Shown in pieces: positions 26,187 to 38,869 of a DNA stretch of 64,000 bases; within the stretch, counting starts at the first letter, position 1; each line of letters begins with the position of its first letter. Location: the NCBI GenBank assembly GCA_020850755.1, contig JADZEB010000052.1, forward strand, positions 1 to 64,000, written 5' to 3'. The notes under the pieces were generated by a model. The model did not search any database. It was not told the DNA's origin and worked only from the letters and a program-made list of their open reading frames with translations. Source of the DNA: Alphaproteobacteria bacterium. GTDB taxonomy: Bacteria; Pseudomonadota; Alphaproteobacteria; Acetobacterales; Acetobacteraceae. The position numbers and the translations under genes were made by a program.

Positions 26187-26388
26187 GGCGCCCACCGAGG
26201 CGCCGGCCCAGGCGCAGATCTGGCGCCCGGCAGGGAACGGGCGGGGGCCGGGCAGTGTGTCCGGCGCCCTGGCCGGCGCCCCGCCCGGCGCGCCTGCCGG
26301 CCCCCTTGCCGGCGGCCCCGCGCTTGCCTTGCCCGGCGCGGGGGGTTAGAAGCGCCCGGTCCTTCCCCACCCCCCGCGAGGCAGGCGG

Positions 26389-27345
26389 ATGCGCCACTTC
26401 CTCGATTTCGAAAAGCCGATCGCCGAGCTCGAAGGCAAAATCGAAGAGCTCCGGCACATGTCGGATAATGGCGAGATCAACATCGCCGAGGAAATCACCC
26501 GCCTGAACGAGAAGGTGGACCGGCTGCTGCGCGCCACCTATGCCAAGCTCACCGCATGGCAGAAGACCCAGGTCGCGCGCCACCCGAACCGCCCAAAAGC
26601 CCTTGATTATGTTGGGGAACTTGTCACGGACTTCACCCCGCTCGCGGGCGATCGCGCCTTCGCCGAGGATGCCGCGATCATCGGCGGGCTGGGGCGGTTC
26701 CGGGGCCAGGCGGTGGCCGTGCTCGGCACCGAGAAGGGCGCCGACACCGACGCCCGCATCCGGCACAATTTTGGCATGGCACGGCCCGAGGGTTATCGCA
26801 AAGCGCGACGCCTGATGGATCTCGCCGGCCGATTCGGCCTGCCGATCCTCACCTTCGTCGATACCCCCGGGGCCTATCCGGGCGTGGAGGCGGAGGCGCG
26901 CGGCCAAGCGGAGGCGATCGCCCGATCGATCGAGTCCTGCCTGCAGGCGCCCGTGCCGATCGTGGCCACGATCATCGGCGAGGGCGGCTCGGGGGGCGCG
27001 ATCGCGCTGGCCACCGCGGACCATGTGATCATGCTCGAACACGCCATCTACTCCGTCATTTCGCCCGAGGGCTGCGCCTCGATCCTGTGGCGTTCGGCCG
27101 AGAATGCCGCCGAGGCCGCCGAGGCGCTGCGCCTGACCGCGCAGGACCTGGACAAGCTCAAGCTGATCGATGCCGTGGTGCCCGAGCCGCTGGGCGGGGC
27201 GCACCGCGACGCCAAGGCAACGGTCGAGGCAGTCGGCGGCGCGGTCGAGCGCGCCCTGCGCCCGCTTCTGGGCGAGAGCGGCGCGGCCCTGCGCAGCAGG
27301 CGGCGCGAGAAGTTCCTGGCCATGGGCAAGACCGGGCTGGCCTGA
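26389..27345 (+). CDS. accA: Acetyl-CoA carboxylase carboxyltransferase subunit alpha
   Basis: This 318-residue protein is AccA, which with AccD transfers carboxyl from biotin to acetyl-CoA to make malonyl-CoA for fatty acid synthesis. Family features are the N-terminal [19 protein letters not shown] coiled coil, [20 protein letters not shown], and [16 protein letters not shown] forming the carboxyl/CoA binding site, plus [13 protein letters not shown]. Length is normal. The 202-base gap before it is low-complexity GC-rich DNA with GGCGCC-type runs. The next gene starts one base after its stop, so the two are probably an operon. Confidence 0.97.
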   Translation: MRHFLDFEKPIAELEGKIEELRHMSDNGEINIAEEITRLNEKVDRLLRATYAKLTAWQKTQVARHPNRPKALDYVGELVTDFTPLAGDRAFAEDAAIIGGLGRFRGQAVAVLGTEKGADTDARIRHNFGMARPEGYRKARRLMDLAGRFGLPILTFVDTPGAYPGVEAEARGQAEAIARSIESCLQAPVPIVATIIGEGGSGGAIALATADHVIMLEHAIYSVISPEGCASILWRSAENAAEAAEALRLTAQDLDKLKLIDAVVPEPLGGAHRDAKATVEAVGGAVERALRPLLGESGAALRSRRREKFLAMGKTGLA

Positions 27346-27346
27346 C

Positions 27347-27886
27347 ATGACCGCCGACGATGTCGATGCCGCCAGCCGCAGGCGGATGTCGCTGATCCTC
27401 TCGCTGGCGGGGATCGTGCTCATCGCCGGGCTGTGGTGGCAGTTGGCGCAGGCGATCCCGGTGCCGCGCGATGCCGCCACCACGGCCGGGCGCCTGGCCG
27501 TGGGCCTCTCGGCGCTCTTGCCGGCGGCCGCCGTGCCCTTCGCCATGATCCTGGTGCAGACCGTCGCGCGCTTCCTGGGCGGCGTGTTCGATCCGCTGGC
27601 CGGCGCCGAGACGCGTTTCCTGCAGGTCAACCAGCGCGTCATCTCGAACACGGTGGAGCAGTTCGCGGTGTTCGCCCCGGCCTTCCTGGCGCTCTGCGCG
27701 GCGGCGCCGGCCACCGGCATTCCGGCGGCGTTGGCGCTGTCGCCCGCCTGGGCGGCGGCGCGGCTGGTGTTCTGGTTCGGCTACCTCGCCCACCCGATGG
27801 CGCGCGCGCCCGGCATGGCCGCCACCGTCGCCGCCGTGCTGGCCGCGCTTGGCGGTGCGGCCTGGGTGTGGTGGCTCGCGGGCTGA
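27347..27886 (+). CDS. MAPEG-family membrane protein
   Basis: This 179-residue protein has four predicted membrane segments and fits the MAPEG family (membrane-associated proteins in eicosanoid and glutathione metabolism). The signature is the loop RFLQVNQRVISNTVEQFAVF, with the N-x-x-E motif, followed by WAAARLVFWFGYLAHP. Bacterial members are poorly characterised. ATG 27347 lies immediately after the accA stop, indicating translational coupling. The first 15 residues are polar and cytoplasmic. Confidence 0.85.
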   Translation: MTADDVDAASRRRMSLILSLAGIVLIAGLWWQLAQAIPVPRDAATTAGRLAVGLSALLPAAAVPFAMILVQTVARFLGGVFDPLAGAETRFLQVNQRVISNTVEQFAVFAPAFLALCAAAPATGIPAALALSPAWAAARLVFWFGYLAHPMARAPGMAATVAAVLAALGGAAWVWWLAG

Positions 27887-28031
27887 CCCGCCTTCCGGGC
27901 CATGGCGGTGATGCGCGGGCGCTTCGTCCTTCTGTCCCCGCATCCCTGCCTGTAAGGTTCCGCCGCCGCGCCGGCCCCGTGCCGGAGTCGGGCGCGATCC
28001 GCCGCTTGTCCAGCATCTCCCCGGGGCCGCC

Positions 28032-29195
28032 ATGACCGAGACGCCGATCCTCGAAACCGAGCCCAACATCCCGGCGATCGAGCCGATGGCGGCGCTGGTG
28101 GCCGCCGCGCGCGCCAGCGGCAAGGGCGGCATGAAGATCGTGCGCGAGATCCTGTCGGCCGCGCGCGCGCCCGGCAAGCTGATGATGACCGCCTATTTCT
28201 ACTATCGCCTGTGGGACGACAAGATCGCGCCGGGCGATGCCAGGCGCAGCTATATCGGCCGCGCGCTGGAGCCGGCGATCCACAACATCACCAGCGATCC
28301 GATCTGGTGGGGCGTGTTCCACGACAAGCTCGTGACCTATTCGCTGCTGGAACGCGCCGGCTTCCCGGTGCCGGAGACGATCGCGCTCTATCGCCGCGGC
28401 GCGGCGCTGCGCGTCCCGCGCTCGCTGCCGGACGAGGCGGCGTTGATCGACTTCCTGCGCGAGCCCGGCTCGGCACCCTTCTTCGCCAAGCCGGTGACCG
28501 GCATCCGCTCGGCCGGGGCGGTGCGCGTCGATGGCCGCGACGCGGCCACGGGCGAGCTGCTGCTCTCGGGCGGGCGGCGCGCGACACCCGAGGCGCTCTC
28601 CGCCGCCGTCGCGCGCTATGCCGAGGAAGGCTACCTGTTCCAGCGCATCGTCGCCCCGCACCCCGAGATCGCGCGGCTCACCGGCGGCAGGCTTGCGGGC
28701 GCGCGGCTGGTGCTGCTGCTCGAAAAGGGCGTGCCGCGGCTCTACCGCGCGCTCCTGAAGATCCCCGTCGGCGGCAATGTCGCCGACAATTTCTGGCGCT
28801 CGGGCAACCTGGTCGGCGCGATCGAGGCCGAGACGGGGCGCATCACGCGCGTGGTGGCGGGTGTGGGCGCCGATCTGCGCCTGGTCGAGAGCCACCCCGA
28901 CAGCGGCGAGACGCTGCCCGGCGCGCAGGTGCCGGACTGGGAGCAGGCGGTGGCGACCTGCCTTGCCGCGGCGACGCTGGTGCCGCAGATCCGCATGCAG
29001 GCCTGGGACGTGATCCTGTCCGATCGCGGCCCGCTCCTGATGGAGGCGAATGTCGGCGGCGACTTCAACCTGCCGCAGCTCGCGCACGGGCACGGCATGC
29101 TGACCGGCGAGTTCCGCGCCTTCCTGAAGCTCTGCGCCGAGGAGCGCGGCGGCATGGTGCGCGCGGCGCTGGCCAAGATCGGGCTCGACAAGTAG
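28032..29195 (+). CDS. Sugar-transfer-associated ATP-grasp protein
   Basis: This 387-residue protein looks like the ATP-grasp type found with sugar-transfer genes (PF14397). Supporting segments are FFAKPVTGIRSAGAVRV in the ATP-binding lysine region, GYLFQRIVAPHPEIARLTG, and LLMEANVGGDFNLPQLAHG with the acidic metal-binding E-x-N. ATP-grasp enzymes ligate a carboxylate to an amine or thiol through an acyl-phosphate; the partners here are unknown. No glycosyltransferase lies next to it. ATG 28032 is the chosen start with a GGGG run upstream. Confidence 0.75.
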   Translation: MTETPILETEPNIPAIEPMAALVAAARASGKGGMKIVREILSAARAPGKLMMTAYFYYRLWDDKIAPGDARRSYIGRALEPAIHNITSDPIWWGVFHDKLVTYSLLERAGFPVPETIALYRRGAALRVPRSLPDEAALIDFLREPGSAPFFAKPVTGIRSAGAVRVDGRDAATGELLLSGGRRATPEALSAAVARYAEEGYLFQRIVAPHPEIARLTGGRLAGARLVLLLEKGVPRLYRALLKIPVGGNVADNFWRSGNLVGAIEAETGRITRVVAGVGADLRLVESHPDSGETLPGAQVPDWEQAVATCLAAATLVPQIRMQAWDVILSDRGPLLMEANVGGDFNLPQLAHGHGMLTGEFRAFLKLCAEERGGMVRAALAKIGLDK

Positions 29196-29289
29196 CGCCG
29201 CGGCCGCACCCTCAAGCGCATGTGATCGCGCGCGCAGGCGCGGGCTTGCTAGGGTCCGGGCGGCTTCACGCGCGAAAGGTCCGCCCAGC

Positions 29290-29691
29290 ATGCCGTTCCT
29301 GGTTGCGCTTCGTCGTCGCATTCTTGCCGGCGCGCTCGCCTCTGCGGTGGTGGCGCACGTGCCGCTGCCTGCCCTTGCCGGGGCGGCCGATATCGTCCGC
29401 GTCGAGGTGCGCGCGGCTTCGGGCGGGCGGTTCGATTTCGACGTGACGGTGCGCAGCGAGGATCGCGGCTGGCAACACTATGCCGACCGATTCGAGGTGC
29501 TGGCCCCCGATGGCCGCGTGCTCGGCGTGCGCGAGCTTCTGCACCCGCATGATGACGAGCAGCCCTTCACCCGCGAGCACTACGGTGTCGCGGTGCCGGC
29601 GGGCCTGGCCGAGGTGCTGGTGCGCGCGCGCCACAAGCCGCTCGGCTATGACGGGGCGGTGATGCGCGTGCGCCTGCCGCCGCGGCGCTGA
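29290..29691 (+). CDS. Small exported hypothetical protein
   Basis: This 133-residue protein has a clear signal peptide (RRRILAGALASAVVAHVPLP, cleaved near LAGAA) and a ~100-residue mature part rich in beta strands: FDFDVTVRSEDRGWQHYAD and VLGVRELLHPHDDEQPFT, with several histidines and aspartates. It is probably periplasmic. I do not recognise a family, although the mature part suggests a small immunoglobulin-like sandwich. ATG 29290 fits the signal peptide. A 16-bp tandem array follows the gene. Confidence 0.6.
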   Translation: MPFLVALRRRILAGALASAVVAHVPLPALAGAADIVRVEVRAASGGRFDFDVTVRSEDRGWQHYADRFEVLAPDGRVLGVRELLHPHDDEQPFTREHYGVAVPAGLAEVLVRARHKPLGYDGAVMRVRLPPRR

Positions 29692-29727
29692 CCGGGGCCG
29701 CGCCGGCGCACCGATGCCGCCCCCGCG

Positions 29728-29823
29728 CGTAACGGAGGGCGCGCGTAGCGCAAGGCGGGCGTGACGCAAGGCGCGCGTGGCGCAAGGCGGGCGTAACGGA
29801 AGGCGGGCGTGACGTAAGGTGGG
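29728..29823. repeat. 16-bp tandem repeat, six copies
   Basis: Six 16-bp units start at 29728, 29744, 29760, 29776, 29792 and 29808 (consensus cgtgacgcaaggcggg, varying at several positions). The array lies just after the small exported gene and before the NnrS gene. Confidence 0.9.
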
Positions 29824-29954
29824 CGCCGGGCGGAAGCCTCCCGCCACCGTCGGGGCTGCCATGCGCGCATGCGGCGCGATGCGCTCTTGCCTGGCCGCGG
29901 CAGCCCGCGCAGCCTTGGCCTGTCCGTCTCGTGCCAGGAAGGGGCCGCACCGCC

Positions 29955-31208
29955 ATGCGCCAGCTCGCCGCGACCAATCCAGCCGCCACGCCGGAGGCGC
30001 GAGAGCGCAAGCCGCGCGGCAGCCGCATCGCCATCCTGGGCTATGGCTTCCGCCCCTTCTTCCTCGGCGCCGCGATCTGGGCGCTGCTCGCGCTGCCGGT
30101 CTGGCTCGCCGCCTATGCCGGGCTCGGCTGGCCGGCGGCGGCCGAGGCGCGCGGGTTCGGTGCGCTCGACTGGCACCGCCACGCGATGTTGTTCGGCTTC
30201 GTGCCGGCGGCGATCGCGGGCTTCCTGCTCACCGCCGTGCCGAACTGGGTCGGGCGCGCGGGCTATGCCGGGGCGCCGCTCGGCCTGCTTGCCGGGCTGT
30301 GGCTTGCGGGCCGGGCGCTGCTGCTGCCGGGCATGCCGGTGCCGCACGCGCTGGCGGCGCTGGCGGATGTCGCCTTCCTGCCCGCGCTCGGCGCGATGCT
30401 GGCGCCCTCGCTGATCCGCGCGCGGCTGTGGCGGAACATGCCGTTCCTGCTGTTCCTGGCGCTGCTGGCGTGTGCGAACGGCGCGATCCATCTCGACGCG
30501 CTCGGGCTCGCGCCCCCCGGCACGGCCGACACCGCCTATCGCCTCGGCTTCGGCATCGTCGCGCTGATGGTGGCGGTGATCGGCGGGCGGATCGTGCCGG
30601 CCTTCACGCTGAACGGGCTGCGGCGGCTGGGCCGCCCCGTGGAGCTCCTGCCGGCGCCGCGGCTGAACCAGGCGGCGATCGCGGCGCTGGTGGCGGCGGT
30701 GCTGGCCGATCTGGTCGCGCCCGACCATGTCGCCGCTGGTGCGCTGGCCGCGGCGGCCGCGCTCCTGCACGCGGCGCGCCTGTCGCGCTGGCACGGGCTC
30801 AAGACGCTCCCCGACCCGCTGCTCTGGGTGCTGCATCTCGGCTATGCGTGGCTGGTGCTGGCGCTGGCCCTGCGCGCGCTGCATGTGCTGGGCGGCATCG
30901 GCACGGCGGCGGTGGCAACCCATGCGCTGGCGGTGGGCTGCTTCACCACCATGATCCTCGGCGTGATGAGCCGGGCGACGCTCGGCCACACGGGGCGCGC
31001 GCTGGCGGCGCCGAAGGCCACGGCGGCGGCCTATGTCATGCTGACGCTGGCGGCGATCCTGCGCGTGGGCGGGGTGCTGCTGCTGCCCGAATACGCGCTG
31101 GAGGCGACGCTGGCCGCCGGGCTCGCCTGGAGCGCGGCCTTCCTGCTGTTCCTGTGGGACTTCGCGCCGATCCTGCTCCGTCCGCGCGCCGACGGCAGGC
31201 CGGGCTAG
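29955..31208 (+). CDS. nnrS: NnrS-family membrane protein
   Basis: This protein of about 417 residues has around twelve membrane segments and matches NnrS, a haem- and copper-containing membrane protein linked to nitric oxide stress and denitrification. Diagnostic segments are GYGFRPFFLGAAIWALLALP, DWHRHAMLFGFVPAAIAGFL, TAVPNWVGR and VGCFTTMILGVMSRATLGHT. ATG 29955 follows AGGAAGGGG; an upstream GTG at 29931 is less likely. No NO reductase or nitrite reductase is in the window, so its role here is inferred from family only. It converges on secA. Confidence 0.9.
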   Translation: MRQLAATNPAATPEARERKPRGSRIAILGYGFRPFFLGAAIWALLALPVWLAAYAGLGWPAAAEARGFGALDWHRHAMLFGFVPAAIAGFLLTAVPNWVGRAGYAGAPLGLLAGLWLAGRALLLPGMPVPHALAALADVAFLPALGAMLAPSLIRARLWRNMPFLLFLALLACANGAIHLDALGLAPPGTADTAYRLGFGIVALMVAVIGGRIVPAFTLNGLRRLGRPVELLPAPRLNQAAIAALVAAVLADLVAPDHVAAGALAAAAALLHAARLSRWHGLKTLPDPLLWVLHLGYAWLVLALALRALHVLGGIGTAAVATHALAVGCFTTMILGVMSRATLGHTGRALAAPKATAAAYVMLTLAAILRVGGVLLLPEYALEATLAAGLAWSAAFLLFLWDFAPILLRPRADGRPG

Positions 31209-31255
31209 ATCGGGCTGGAAACTGAACAGGCGCCCGCCGCGCGTCCCGCTTCGCC

Positions 31256-34015
<2,760 letters not shown>

Positions 34016-34634
34016 CGAACCCTCGGGCGCGGAGGCGGGCGGGCGGGGCCGCGGGTGGCGGCCTGCGGCGGGGCGCCGCGCTGCCGGCCTCCGGCAAAAA
34101 CGGGCCGACCGCGCATCTGCGACACGCGGCACGGCCCAGCGTTGCCACCACAGATAGACGCGGGTCCGGGCCAAGTCAACGACGGGTCCGGGGACGGGCC
34201 GGGGGTCCTGCCGGTCGCGGCTGCGTGTGGTCGGGCCGGGGCGGGGCGGGGCCGTGGCGCGGCCAGCGGCCCGGCGGCGGCCAAGCCGGCCGGGTGCCGG
34301 CCAAGCCCTTGCGGGCGCGTCTCTTTTCGCTGCCCGGGCCGCGGCCGCGGGCCGGGGGCGTGGGCCGGGGGCGTGGGCCGCGCGCCGGGGCCTGGGCGGC
34401 CAAGCGGGCCGATCCGGTGCCGCTGCCCAGGCCGGGCGGAGGAGCGGGGGGCGTCCGGGCCTCGATGCCGTCCGTCCCTGGCGCGCCGCCGCCGCTGTCG
34501 CTTCCCCGCCCGACTCCACCTCGGCGCGCAGCGCGCGCTTGAGCCGAAGCGGTGATTGGGCGATCATCCGCGCCGCCGCCGCCCGCAGCCTTGTCCGTGC
34601 CCGCGGGCGGCGACCGTTCCCGGAAGGACCCTTC
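34016..34634. other. Divergent gap between secA and ppiC
   Basis: This 619-base gap carries the secA promoter above and, towards ppiC, TTGAGC (34539-34544) with GATCAT (34562-34567) 17 bases apart as a weaker candidate. The middle (34180-34500) is low-complexity GC-rich sequence with short repeats such as gggccgggggcgt. Open frames cross it in several directions but none resembles a protein, so I do not call a gene. Confidence 0.45.
34151..34179 (-). promoter_or_regulatory. Putative sigma-70 promoter of secA
   Basis: On the minus strand TTGACT (34174-34179) and TATCTG (34151-34156) are separated by exactly 17 bases. It predicts transcription starting near 34144 and a leader of about 130 bases before secA. 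It is among the best promoter-like pairs in the window. Confidence 0.65.
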
Positions 34635-35582
34635 ATGCCCCGCGCCTGCCGCCCCGCCGCCCGCACGAAGCGGGCCAACCGCCTCGGCCCGCTTCTTGGC
34701 CTTGCTCTTGGCGCGACGCTTGCCCTTGGCGTGCCGGGGGCCGCGCGCGCGCAGGTCCAGCTTGCCAACCCCGGCAACGACCCTGTGGTGGCGCGCGTCG
34801 ATGGTGCGCCGGTGCACATGTCCGAGATCGCCGAGTTCGCCCGCCAGCTTCCCGCACAGGTCCAGCAGATGCCGCCGCAGGTGCTGTTCCCGATGCTGAT
34901 CGAGCAGGTGATCGCCCAGCGCGTGCTGCTCGACGCGGCGCGCAAGGCCAATCTCCAGGACAGCGAGGAGGTGCGCCGCCGGGTCGCCCGCGCCGAGGCC
35001 GAGGCGATGCAGAGCGCCTATCTCTCGCGTGAGCTCGACCAGATCATCACCGAGCAGGCGATCCGCGCCCGCTACGAGCGCGACATCGCCAACCGCCCGG
35101 CCGCGGCCGAGGTGCGGGCAAGCCACATCCTGCTCGCCACCGAAAGCGATGCGCGCGCGGTGATCACGGCGCTTGCCGGCGGCGGCGACTTCGCCCAGCT
35201 TGCGCGCGAACGCTCGCGCGATCCGGCCGGGCGCAATGGCGGCGATCTCGGCTTCTTCAAGCGCGAGGACATGGTGGCCGAATTCGCCGAGGCCGCCTTC
35301 GGCATGCAACCCGGCCAGACCAGCGCGGCACCGGTGCGCACCCAGTTCGGCTGGCACGTCATCCGCGTGGCCGAGCGGCGCGAGATGCCCAAGCCCTCCT
35401 TCGACGATGCGCGCGAGGGGCTGATGCGCGCGATGAGCGAGGAGGCGATCGAGCAGGTGATCGGCCGGCTGCGCGCCGCCGCCCGCATCGAGCGCGTCGC
35501 CCCGGAAGGCGGCGGCGCCGCCCCGCGCGGGGCGCCGATCCCGGTGCCTGCCCCCGCGCCCGTCCCCGCCCCCGCGCGCTGA
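34635..35582 (+). CDS. Parvulin-type peptidyl-prolyl isomerase, periplasmic
   Basis: This 315-residue protein is a SurA/PrsA-like foldase. It has a signal peptide ending near PGAARAQVQ, an N-terminal SurA-like helical domain ([19 protein letters not shown] and [19 protein letters not shown]) and a parvulin rotamase domain at about residues 155-245 ([47 protein letters not shown]). It would help fold exported proteins in the periplasm, fitting its place next to secA. The C-terminal [11 protein letters not shown] tail is low-complexity. ATG 34635 follows GGAAGGA. Synteny secA-ppiC-argJ is common in alphaproteobacteria. Confidence 0.92.
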   Translation: MPRACRPAARTKRANRLGPLLGLALGATLALGVPGAARAQVQLANPGNDPVVARVDGAPVHMSEIAEFARQLPAQVQQMPPQVLFPMLIEQVIAQRVLLDAARKANLQDSEEVRRRVARAEAEAMQSAYLSRELDQIITEQAIRARYERDIANRPAAAEVRASHILLATESDARAVITALAGGGDFAQLARERSRDPAGRNGGDLGFFKREDMVAEFAEAAFGMQPGQTSAAPVRTQFGWHVIRVAERREMPKPSFDDAREGLMRAMSEEAIEQVIGRLRAAARIERVAPEGGGAAPRGAPIPVPAPAPVPAPAR

Positions 35583-35779
35583 GGCCGCCGGTGCGCCCCG
35601 CCTTCCTGCCCGCGCACGCCAAGGCGCAGCGACGACGACGAGGCCGCGCCGCCATCGCCCCCGCCGCCGCCGCCTGCTTCCGGGCCTGCTTTCGGGCCTA
35701 GCCCCGCCACCCCGATCGCCCGCGCCCGCGCCGCCACAGGCGCCGGCCGGTCCGGTCCGAACCACGAAAAGCCACTGCC

Positions 35780-37015
35780 ATGCCGCCGATCCCCGTCTCC
35801 AAGCTTGCTCCCGCCTCGCTGCCCGCGATGCCCGCCGTGCCGGGCGTGCGCCTTGGCGCCGCCGAAGCCGCCATCCGCTACAAGGGCCGCGTCGATGTGG
35901 TGATGGCCGAGATGCCGCCCGGCACCACCGTCGCCGGTGTTCTGACGCGCACCAAATGCCCCTCGGCGCCGGTCGATTGGTGCCGCGCCGCGCTAAAGGG
36001 TGGCAAGGCGCGCGCCGTTGTCGTCAATGCCGGCAACGCCAACGCCTTCACCGGCAAGCTCGGCGCCGATGCCGCCCGCCGCACCGCCGAGGCCGCCGCC
36101 AAGGCGCTCGGCTGCAAGGCGAGGGAGGTGTTCCTTGCCTCCACCGGCGTGATCGGCGAGCCCCTGCCCGACGAGAAGATCCGCGCCGCGCTGCCGGCAT
36201 TGCGCGCGCGTCTTTCGCCCGCGCCCTGGGCCGATGCCGCGCGCGGCATCATGACCACCGACACCTACCCCAAGGCGGCGACCCGCACCGCGCGCATCGG
36301 CGATGCCACCGTGACGATCAACGGCATCATCAAGGGCTCGGGCATGATCGCGCCCGACATGGGCACGATGCTGGGCTTCGTCTTCACCGACGCCAAGCTG
36401 CCGGCGGCGGTGCTGCAGACGCTGCTCTCGCGCTCGACCGAGACCACCTTCAACTGCATGACGGTGGATGGCGACACCTCGACCTCGGACACGGTGCTGC
36501 TGTTCGCCACCGGCGCGGCCAGGCACAAGCGCATCACGCGCGCCGCCGATCCCGCGCTCAAGGATTTCCGTGCCAAGCTGCACGACATCCTGCACGAGCT
36601 CTGCCAGCTCGTGGTCAAGGATGGCGAGGGGATCGAGAAGCTGATCACCATCAACGTCTCCGGCGCGGTCAGCACGCGCTCGGCCAAGCGGCTCGGGCTC
36701 GCGATCGCCAACTCGCCCCTGGTCAAGACCGCGATCGCGGGCGAGGACGCGAACTGGGGCCGCATCGTCATGGCCGTGGGCAAGGCCGGCGAGCCCGCCG
36801 ACCGCGACAAGCTCTCGATCCGCATCGGCGGCGTGCAGGTGGCGAAGAAGGGCCTGCGCGTGCCGGATTACGACGAGGCGCCGGTGAATGCGCACATGAA
36901 GGGCCGCGACATCGTCATCGATGTCGATATCGGGCTCGGTCGCGGCAAGGCCACGGTGTGGACCTGCGACCTGACGCATGGCTACATCGACATCAATGGC
37001 AGCTACCGCACCTGA
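35780..37015 (+). CDS. argJ: Bifunctional ornithine acetyltransferase / N-acetylglutamate synthase ArgJ
   Basis: ArgJ recycles the acetyl group from N-acetylornithine to glutamate in arginine biosynthesis. The 411-residue precursor is self-cleaved before a threonine in [14 protein letters not shown]; Thr196 is the nucleophile, and the usual Ala before it is Gly here, a tolerated change. Other signatures are [31 protein letters not shown] and [23 protein letters not shown] 35780 has no strong ribosome binding site. The final 20 bases overlap the start of the GNAT-MutT gene. With argE downstream, a linear or mixed arginine route may be possible. Confidence 0.96.
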   Translation: MPPIPVSKLAPASLPAMPAVPGVRLGAAEAAIRYKGRVDVVMAEMPPGTTVAGVLTRTKCPSAPVDWCRAALKGGKARAVVVNAGNANAFTGKLGADAARRTAEAAAKALGCKAREVFLASTGVIGEPLPDEKIRAALPALRARLSPAPWADAARGIMTTDTYPKAATRTARIGDATVTINGIIKGSGMIAPDMGTMLGFVFTDAKLPAAVLQTLLSRSTETTFNCMTVDGDTSTSDTVLLFATGAARHKRITRAADPALKDFRAKLHDILHELCQLVVKDGEGIEKLITINVSGAVSTRSAKRLGLAIANSPLVKTAIAGEDANWGRIVMAVGKAGEPADRDKLSIRIGGVQVAKKGLRVPDYDEAPVNAHMKGRDIVIDVDIGLGRGKATVWTCDLTHGYIDINGSYRT

Positions 37016-38024
37016 GGGCCACGCACGCGACGCCGCCGCGCCGGAGGGAGGCTTCGCGCCCCTTCTCTCCGAACGGCTGCGGCTGCGCCCGCTCCGCGCC
37101 GAGGACGCGCCTGCCGTGTTCCGCCTGGTCAATGACTGGGAGGTGGCGCGCAACCTCGCGCGCGTGCCCTTCCCCTATCCGCGCGAGCTGGCCGATGACT
37201 GGATCGCCTCCACCCGGCGGCGGCTGGAGACGGGCGAGGAACTGACGCTCGCCATCACCGGGCGCGAGGACGATACGCTGGTGGGCGTGGTCGGGCTGAC
37301 CATCGACCGCGCCCGGCGCGAGGCGCGGCTCGGCTACTGGGTCGGGCGCCGCTTCTGGGGCCATGGCGCGGCGGGCGAGGCGGCGGCGCGGCTGGTCGCC
37401 TACGCCTTCGCGCAGCTCCCGGTCGATCGCATTACCGCCAATGTGCTGGCCGACAATGCAGCCTCGATCCGCGTGCTGGAGAAGGCCGGCCTGAAACCCG
37501 CCGGCGAGGGCGAGGAGGAGTTCCAGTCGCACCAGCGCGCCATGCCGGTGCGGGTGTTCGCGCTCTCCCGCGCCGATCTGCTCGCCGCGCACGGGCTCGG
37601 CGCGGCGAAGCAGCCCGAGGCGGCGCGCCCGATCGTGCTCGTTTCCGCCGTGGCGCTGGTCGATGGCGATGGCCGCGTGCTGCTGGCCCAGCGCCCCGAA
37701 GGCAAGGCGCTGGCGGGCTTGTGGGAGTTCCCGGGCGGCAAGGTGGCGCCCGGCGAGACGCCGGAGGCGGCGCTGATCCGCGAGATGAAGGAGGAGCTCG
37801 GCATCGACGTCACCGCTGCCTGCCTTGCCCCCTTTGCCTTCGCCAGCCATGCCTACGAGGCGTTCCACCTGCTGATGCCGCTCTATCTCTGCCGGCGCTG
37901 GGCCGGCACGCCGCGCGCGGTCGAGGGCCAGCAGCTTGCCTGGGTGCGCCCGGCCAGGCTTGCCGACTATCCGATGCCGCCGGCCGACAAGCCGCTGGTC
38001 GCGCTGCTGCGCGACTTCCTCTAG
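36996..38024 (+). CDS. Fused GNAT acetyltransferase and MutT-type NUDIX hydrolase
   Basis: This 342-residue protein joins two unrelated enzymes. Residues ~18-190 are a RimJ/RimL-like GNAT acetyltransferase ([53 protein letters not shown]). Residues ~210-342 are a NUDIX domain of MutT type with [15 protein letters not shown] and [12 protein letters not shown], the complete NUDIX box. MutT enzymes remove 8-oxo-dGTP from the nucleotide pool. ATG 36996 lies within the argJ end (20-base overlap), so the two genes are translated together. The two halves are separate adjacent genes in many relatives, suggesting a secondary fusion. Confidence 0.9.
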   Translation: MAATAPEGHARDAAAPEGGFAPLLSERLRLRPLRAEDAPAVFRLVNDWEVARNLARVPFPYPRELADDWIASTRRRLETGEELTLAITGREDDTLVGVVGLTIDRARREARLGYWVGRRFWGHGAAGEAAARLVAYAFAQLPVDRITANVLADNAASIRVLEKAGLKPAGEGEEEFQSHQRAMPVRVFALSRADLLAAHGLGAAKQPEAARPIVLVSAVALVDGDGRVLLAQRPEGKALAGLWEFPGGKVAPGETPEAALIREMKEELGIDVTAACLAPFAFASHAYEAFHLLMPLYLCRRWAGTPRAVEGQQLAWVRPARLADYPMPPADKPLVALLRDFL

Positions 38025-38063
38025 CCTGTCCGCCCCACCCGACCGCCAAGGCCCCGCCGCGCC

Positions 38064-38837
38064 ATGCCCGCATCCGTCACCGACAGCGCCACGCCGATCG
38101 CCTGCCTGATCGTGATCGGCAACGAGATCCTCTCGGGCCGCACCCAGGATGCCAACATCAGGTTCCTGGCCACGCGCCTGGCCGAGATCGGCATCCCGCT
38201 GCGCGAGGTGCGCGTCATCCCCGATGTGCGCGAGACCATCGTCGCGGTGGTGAACGAGTTGCGCGCGAAGTTCGACTATGTGTTCACCACGGGCGGGATC
38301 GGGCCGACCCATGACGACATCACCAGCGAGTGCGTGGCCGAAGCCTTCGGCCGGCCCTGGATCGTGCACGAGGAGGCGCGAAGGCGGCTCGCTGCGCACT
38401 ACAAGCCGGGCGAGTTCAACGCCGCGCGCATGCGCATGGCGACCATGCCCGCAGGCGCGGCGCTGATCGACAACCCGGTCTCGGTGGCGCCGGGCTTCAT
38501 CATCGGCAATGTCCATGTCATGGCCGGCGTGCCACGCGTGATGCAGGCGATGTTCGAGACGCTGGCCCCGTCCTTGCGCGGCGGGCCGCCGGTGGTCTCG
38601 CGCACTGTCTCGGTGCTCGGCCTGCCCGAAGGCATCGTCGCCGAGGGGCTGGGCGCGATCCAGAAGCGCCATCCCGCGCTCGACATTGGTTCCTATCCCT
38701 TCTACCGCCCGACCGGCAACGGCACGGCGCTGGTGGCCAAGGGCACCGACGCGGACGCGGTGGCCAAGGCGGCGGGCGAGATCCGCGCCCTGATCGAGAG
38801 CTTCGGCAAGCAGGCGGTCGAGGGCGAGATTCCCTGA
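38064..38837 (+). CDS. CinA-like molybdopterin-binding domain protein
   Basis: This 257-residue protein has a MoCF/MoeA-type molybdopterin-binding domain as in CinA: LIVIGNEILSGRTQDANIRF, VFTTGGIGPTHDDITSECVA and AGVPRVMQAMFETL. It lacks the C-terminal amidase half of full CinA, which is typical of the shorter alphaproteobacterial protein. Function is often given as competence/damage-inducible protein A but is unproven for short forms. It lies 39 bases after the GNAT-MutT gene in the same direction and ends at a terminator shared with the opposing gene. Confidence 0.88.
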   Translation: MPASVTDSATPIACLIVIGNEILSGRTQDANIRFLATRLAEIGIPLREVRVIPDVRETIVAVVNELRAKFDYVFTTGGIGPTHDDITSECVAEAFGRPWIVHEEARRRLAAHYKPGEFNAARMRMATMPAGAALIDNPVSVAPGFIIGNVHVMAGVPRVMQAMFETLAPSLRGGPPVVSRTVSVLGLPEGIVAEGLGAIQKRHPALDIGSYPFYRPTGNGTALVAKGTDADAVAKAAGEIRALIESFGKQAVEGEIP

Positions 38838-38841
38838 TCGG

Positions 38842-38860
38842 CCGGACGGCATCCGTCCGG
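38842..38860. terminator. Terminator between convergent CinA-like and AstE-like genes
   Basis: An 8-bp perfect stem (38842-38849 with 38853-38860) encloses a three-base loop. It sits five bases after the plus-strand stop codon and ten before the minus-strand stop, so it can serve both. Confidence 0.65.
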
Positions 38861-38869
38861 GCGGGGGAC

